A stretch of 64,000 bases of DNA from NCBI GenBank assembly GCA_020881915.1, contig JAJFPB010000002.1:2418001-2482000 (forward strand), read 5' to 3'. The stretch is from Paramyrothecium sp. XJ0827. Taxonomy: Eukaryota > Ascomycota > Sordariomycetes > Hypocreales > Stachybotryaceae. Below are positions 58,876 through 64,000 of this stretch, in pieces. Both the position numbers and the translations under genes were made by a program. The notes below the pieces were generated by a model. That model saw only the letters and a list, made by a program, of their open reading frames with translations, searched no databases and was not told the origin of the DNA. How positions within the stretch are numbered: the first letter of the stretch is position 1; every line of letters starts with the position of its first letter.

Positions 58876-60840
58876 TTGAAGGGCGGCTAGACCGAGCTCG
58901 TTTTAGCGGCGCTCAGAAGTCGGCTAGACCCGATATGTCCTGGTCGCAGCTGCTCAAGCTCCATCCTGTGCCCTGGGCTTGTATGGCGAAACAGGCCAAC
59001 AGACCACCGGTTCAGCGGACGTCGCCGGGGTTATGCACGGCTGGCTCTAGTGTCTTGTTGCGTACCTGGCATGTCCGGTGATGCCATGCTCCGGCCACGG
59101 GCGAAGGTGGCAGACAAAGTTTTCCCTAGATTTGTCCCGTTGTTCGCAGGATGCAGGTCCAGATCGTAAGAAAGAGGGGCGATTGAGGATCTGGAAATCA
59201 TCTTCTCACGATACCATCATCAGCACGTAATGCCATGGGGTCGTAACGGCAAGCGCGCCAAGCACCCACCCCCCCGCGGGCAGCAGGACGATTGATGCTC
59301 ATCAGTGCCGTGCCACTGCGAGTGGGTACCTTGGGAAAGAGCTGCCGTGACCAGTAAGAGGCGACGCAGTGGACAGACAGACGCTGCAGCAGGACTGGAT
59401 GGCCACACCAGACACGGTTCTATCGCCATCATCACACCATCTCTCACACCATTCAGACATCTGCTTGCTGCAGCGCTACGGGACGGGACAAGTGAAGCGT
59501 ACTGCAGTACCTACCTTAGGCAACGCTGGCCCACTAGACTTCACCCACGCACTCTGCAACGTGCCTGGGCCCAATGGTTTCCTGTACAGGACGTGTGGTG
59601 AAGTCCTGCGAGGAGACGGATGGGGTGTGTGGACGCATAAGAAGGAAGTGCACAAAAGAATCCCACTGCATAGCATTGCGACGCACAATCGGCTCTGAGG
59701 CAACCGCCGCAGGCCACTCTTTGTGCAGACACACAGAGTCCGCGCACGCACCTTTTTGCAAGAAGCTCACACTAGTTCGCCTAGTTGCACATCTGTGTGT
59801 GCACTAGCATGGCGGCGCAAGGCACAACTGGGAGGCCAACCAGGGCCCTGGACATGCCGAACATCGCATTGTTTTTGCACTATTTTTTCCCTCGCCTGTC
59901 CAAGGGGAGGCGAAATGGACTGCCCACAATCCGATTCTGCTACGACCGTCGCCGCTGCTACTGCACTGTCACCTCCTTGCTCGGGTCGACTCGACTCGAC
60001 TCGAGCCATGGTGCTCGGCCGTCCCCTTAGTAGATCAGATCATGGCTATTATTTTCGGTCCTCTCACAGGGTCCTTTTAACTTTGCGAAGCTTTCATGGA
60101 CAAGGGACGAACTCTCAGGGCCTTGGACCCCTTTCTATTTCCCGCCTATCATTCTGAGTCACCGTCGTTGGAGCCATTTCCAATTTTCACAATGACATGG
60201 AAGGGGAAAAAAATTCTCGTCAGGCGTCATTGTCCAAAAAACCAGTTGCACACGGCATTGCCATGGTGCGTCTCTGTACACCTCCCCCTGCCTGGTCTAG
60301 ACCTGCGATCTGTGCCTGGAGGGAGGTGCGCAGGCCACTGCTTTCTTGTCTCTCACTTAGGTTGACGTGATGTACATTGCAAGTTGCGTATCTCATGTAT
60401 CTGGGTGGCCTTCCCTAGGGCCTGTGGGGTGGCTGAAAATCAGCTCAGTACTTGGCCCAGCGCTTCCAGCAGGTATCTTCACTTGGCTGTGGGTGCTGAT
60501 TGTGCACAAAGGGCGTGCAATTAAGTGGGCAAAAAGATGTCTTGGATTTTGGATGAGTGCAAATGCTCCAGGTCGCACCCCCCCTTCGCAATCACACCCT
60601 CCTCGTCGAAGGGGCTGCCTTTGCACGCCCCATGGACACCCCGGCAGGCGCTAATGCTACCAGGCAAAGTGGAGTTTCATGCCATCCTTGTACGATGCTG
60701 GCGGCCTGAGAGGCACGTCGCCCTCCTCCCCACATTTCCAAGAGGCATGTACTTAGTACCATTGCGCTAAAACTTTCTTGTCAAATCTGGTCATCCACCT
60801 CCCCTCGCTCCCACACCTCATGGCGCAGGCTGTGCCCAGC

Positions 60841-61161
60841 GGAATACATACATAGGCATCTTGCCCTCCTCACTTGGCTTCCATTCTCTCCTCCACTCAT
60901 CACCTTGACTCTTCCTCTTCACTCTCTACCTACACTTTCTATACCAGCTTTCTCTTTTCATCAACGCTGCTGGGCCACTTCATACATTGTACAGCTACCG
61001 TGCAAAACGTCCTCTGAGTCATCCCACTGCCGTCAACCTCCAGCCACTTACGCCCAGTCGTTGGTCTCCTGTATCTTGGTTGCAGGCTCCCAACGATCAT
61101 TCCACCTCTGGGACTCAACGATCCCGCTGCACACCCCAACTCACCCAACGCAGAATCAACG
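60841..61161 (+). promoter_or_regulatory. CT-rich, ATG-free leader of the Ecl1-family gene
   Basis: More than 300 bases upstream of 61162 contain no ATG on this strand and are markedly pyrimidine-rich around 60870-60960. This is the usual look of a fungal transcription start region with a long leader. The exact start of the mRNA cannot be read. Confidence 0.5.
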
Positions 61162-61656
61162 ATGTTTGACTCCTGGGCTCTTCAGTACTGCGTCGCCTGC
61201 GACAAGCAGGTGCAGGCAGAGAACGACCTCTACTGCTCTGAGTCATGCCGAATGGCCGACTTCGAGACTACCTCGTCAATGTCTAGTTCCCAAGCCAGCT
61301 CCCCTGGCCTGACGACTGCTTCGCTGCCCTCGTGGGCAACATCGAACAAGCCAACCCACACCAAGTTCTACCTGTCCCCCGCCTACGACTTTAGCAACGC
61401 TCAACCGTACGGAACCTCAGCCGCCCAAACATCGTACTTCAACCAGTACTCTACGTCTGAGAAGACAGAGCAGCCTACGGTTTCCGCGCCGGCTTCCGCC
61501 CTCAGCCCCTCGAGCTCTCACAGCAGCCTCTGCTCCATGCAGAGCACTACATCTACAGGAGATTCGATCCCGCTGTCAGACAAGGCCCGCCAGGAGCTCC
61601 GTGCCTATGCCGTCTCCTTCGAGCATGTCAGGCTGCAGCGACGACGATCTTATTAA
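61162..61656 (+). CDS. ECL1: Ecl1-family zinc-binding life-span regulator
   Basis: Single exon, 164 residues. The N-terminus carries the family signature: YCVACDKQV (Cys10, Cys13) and LYCSESCRMADFE (Cys25, Cys29), a four-cysteine zinc site. The rest is Ser/Thr/Pro-rich and probably disordered. It ends in a short helix-forming segment (ARQELRAYAVSFEHVRLQRRR, ~143-163). In fission yeast, small Ecl1-family proteins extend chronological life span and respond to sulfur, zinc and amino-acid starvation. In filamentous fungi the proteins are longer, as here. The ATG is the first in the inferred leader. It stands alone, with long gene-free regions on both sides. The exact paralogue (ecl1/2/3) cannot be told, so the symbol is a family name. 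Confidence 0.82.
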   Translation: MFDSWALQYCVACDKQVQAENDLYCSESCRMADFETTSSMSSSQASSPGLTTASLPSWATSNKPTHTKFYLSPAYDFSNAQPYGTSAAQTSYFNQYSTSEKTEQPTVSAPASALSPSSSHSSLCSMQSTTSTGDSIPLSDKARQELRAYAVSFEHVRLQRRRSY

Positions 61657-64000
61657 ACCCTGAGGTCGACACATCCGAACCAGTCGTTCGCACCTAAACA
61701 AACCTGATGTCACTGGCATCGCACACTCAACTCACAATATACTTATACTCGATGAATCGAGCTCATCAAACACTCGCCTCTACACCACACACTTCTCAAA
61801 CGCTTTTATCTTGTATCAAGATGGCATTACAACGGAGCACAGCATGTCACAAAAAAGTCATCCCCTTTGTTTATCCTTTTCTTCTTCTACCTCTCCAAAC
61901 CGTCGACGACGTGTCGACATTTTCTCATCAACCAATACTGGATCTCTCGTGGAGTTGCATAGCGCATACCAGTACTAGAAGCTGAAGAGAGGCGCCCTGT
62001 GCCATTATGAAATACGGAATCAGGCATTATCTGTTGTTTATTAGCATGGTCAATGGGTGCTACGGAACGCCGAAGGGGGCTTATCATGATACTGGGACAC
62101 AGAGCGGCCCACCAGTGTTTTTCCTTTCCTTTTCTTTTTCTCCCTCTTTTCATATGGTTGGCACAAATTGGGTTATGGATACCAAGAATGACGGCGTACG
62201 GGAAGACTAAGCATAAAGCCAATGGTCAGTGGGATACGGACCGGTACTTTGTTTTTATGGGACAGCATCAATGTATTGAAACGAAATGAAGGGCGAGATT
62301 GAGCCTGTATACAAATCGCTCCAGAGAGCATAGCATATTTGGATACGCTGGACATGAACTAGGATACCAATTCGAAGAGGGGCACAAGAGACCCTGTTAC
62401 AGCTTCCACTAAAATGTTCCCTCTTACCACTGAGCCTTGTGCATTCATACAGCATATGATATTCTTCAACCTGCGACTTGACTTGAATGACCATGATGCA
62501 TAGACAGGCAGCAAGTGGTTCCTCAGTGAAGTCGGGCGGGAACGGGAGTAGGAGTCATCGCTGGCGCAAGAGTCACAACTGTCCGACCTTCTCCGATGAA
62601 AAAGACCAGGGACAGGGGACCCTACGCTAAACAGCCGTGTAAAAAGTGGTTAAATTATGTTTACTTCTCAGACATTACCCAATTGCGTGACAGACGAGGC
62701 TTGCAGTCGAGACCTGGACTATTACGTGCGTTTGGGCAAGCGTTCCAAGACGTCTGCAAAACGCCAATCAATGGCGGGAACCAGTAGACGGCAGACGGCC
62801 TACGGCCTTACGCTGCAACGGGTATTTGCATTCGAACGTAATACCCAACCCATTTTTGCACGACACAAAACTCAAAACCATCCACGGTGGACGGCACGGT
62901 ATGGAAAACCCGGGCGCCACGACAGACGGCTTGCTGCGGACGAACCTTGTTTGCCCAGTGAACGGCAGGCTGGGCCGCCGAATGCCCGCACGAAATGGCA
63001 CGATAACGGAGAGGGCGGGCAACGGGGTTCCCAAAGGCTGGGGTTAACGTTTGTGCTAAGGGCAAGGCCGCGCCGACCACTGCCACACGCCTTGCATCGA
63101 TTCGTCGAGGCGATCGATGATCAGCACACCCGCGCGTTCAGAAACCTGTGGCTTGTGACCGCTAAGTTTTCATGGCAAGGCGTGGCTAGACCTTAATGCT
63201 ACTAGGTGGCAACCTTAATGTGGTTCTAATGGATAAGCGAATCGACTCGGGCCGCCATACAGACAGCTGGAGGGAGCCCACGCGGCGTGCTCCCGGCGCA
63301 GGGCCAGCCTCGATTGTCGCTGCAACCTCTATTGATGGTGTGCGAGATCAACAGAGTAGATTGGCTGGCATGGGGGCTGGCTAGCTGGTTGTGGTTCTTT
63401 CTGAACCCCTTGGATGATCATGTCCCGCGTGCGAGATGGAGGGCATCACCACTTAGATACGGCATCGGCGGCTACGGTATCTTGCTTCGAGATGGCGGGG
63501 GCCCCTGTCCTCTGGTAGGAAGGCCCAAAGGGGCAAAAAGACCAAAGGGGAAAAAGAAAAGATGTGTGACAGCGAAATGGTGTTTATTCTAACGGAGTGA
63601 TGAGAAAGTCGGCTTGCGGGTATCTGTGCATCGTGCGTATCGTAGATTTGTTTCGCATCCGCCTGACGACTTCAACGTCAGGGCTGTGAAACTCATGACC
63701 TCGATGAGCAAGGACGTGAGCTCTGGCTCGGACGAACTTGAAGAAGCCGGTGTTTCGTGACTGACGTTTGCATAAACACACTGATTACATAAGTTGCTCG
63801 ATGGCATTATTCCAGATGGGTGTTAGTACCGATAATTACAGCATTGCTCAACGAGGTCTGGAATCACATCAACGCCACATTGAACAACATTGAACGAAGT
63901 GCAATACGCTCGCCATCTAAAGGTACATTCATCACCCCCGCGACCATTTCACAGCGCTGCGCAACCCCACTGATGCTTGAACAATGCCAATTGTGCGATG
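61657..64000. other. Right-end region without a supported gene
   Basis: About 2.3 kb after the Ecl1-family gene. It begins with a likely 3' untranslated region. A 179-codon frame (62657-63196, plus strand) starts with ATG but has no recognisable domain or regular codon use, so it is not called. Confidence 0.5.

Larger units (their letters stand above)
46857..61161. other. 14.3-kb gene-free region
   Basis: Between GLR1 and the Ecl1-family gene. An AATAAA at 46883-46888 probably serves GLR1 polyadenylation. Open frames are numerous, overlapping and mostly below 170 codons; the longest (minus strand near 48.0-48.9 kb and 56.1-56.8 kb) look random. Low-complexity items: TACCTTACC-type repeats at about 51308-51355, an A run at 52588-52601, a G11 run at 58865-58875, and TCGAC repeats near 59985-60003. 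The sequence is not conspicuously AT-rich. The last ~350 bases form the leader of the Ecl1-family gene. No tRNA, 5S rRNA or transposon was recognised. Confidence 0.5.

Noticed and set aside
62657..63196. 179-codon plus-strand frame near the right end
   Set aside because: ATG present, but the protein is Arg/Gln/His-rich without recognisable features and codon use is unlike the real genes here.
1..64000. Secondary-metabolite cluster, CRISPR array or prokaryotic-type operon
   Set aside because: No synthase, tailoring enzyme or transporter genes and no spaced direct-repeat array; the genes are spliced, monocistronic-looking fungal genes.

Overview
The window is nuclear DNA of a filamentous ascomycete (Pezizomycotina). 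It most resembles a Sordariomycete, perhaps Hypocreales or Glomerellales; this placement rests on protein resemblance only, because no search was possible. The signs are short spliceosomal introns of 50-100 bases with GTANGT/GTRAGT donors, CT-rich ATG-free leaders, and fungal families: an AA9 polysaccharide monooxygenase, a CFEM surface protein, a CAP20/perilipin-like protein and an Ecl1-type protein. Thirteen protein genes and two tRNA genes are supported. All exon joins given here were made by eye and each keeps the reading frame.

Left part (1-21.3 kb): CHL4 (kinetochore), a secreted AA9 LPMO, a TatD-type nuclease, RNR1 (divergent from TatD, with an MCB-like palindrome in its promoter), a GPI-type CFEM protein, a pirin with an unusual N-terminal membrane anchor, two tRNA-Gln genes differing at only two positions, and CAP20. 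A gene-free stretch of about 9.8 kb follows.

Middle part (31-47 kb) is compact and housekeeping in character: a DENN-domain protein, BCD1 (box C/D snoRNP assembly), SEC6 (exocyst), EDE1 (endocytic EH/UBA scaffold, opposite strand) and GLR1 (glutathione reductase with an apparent mitochondrial presequence and an internal start). SEC6 and EDE1 act at opposite ends of plasma-membrane traffic, but I see no operon-like logic beyond ordinary fungal gene packing.

Right part (47-64 kb) is about 14.3 kb without a recognisable gene, then a small Ecl1-family zinc protein with a long CT-rich leader, then 2.3 kb without a supported gene. The two gene-poor stretches are not obviously AT-rich and show no transposon-like reading frame, so they are not the usual RIP-mutated repeat islands.

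I did not find a clearly new multi-gene system. The items most worth checking are the membrane-anchored pirin with a second start, the RNR1 intron that splits the codon of its C-terminal Cys898, the tRNA-Gln pair that looks like a duplication with anticodon change, the AA9 basic tail, a 16-bp perfect inverted repeat in the EDE1/GLR1 divergent region, and the two long gene-free regions.
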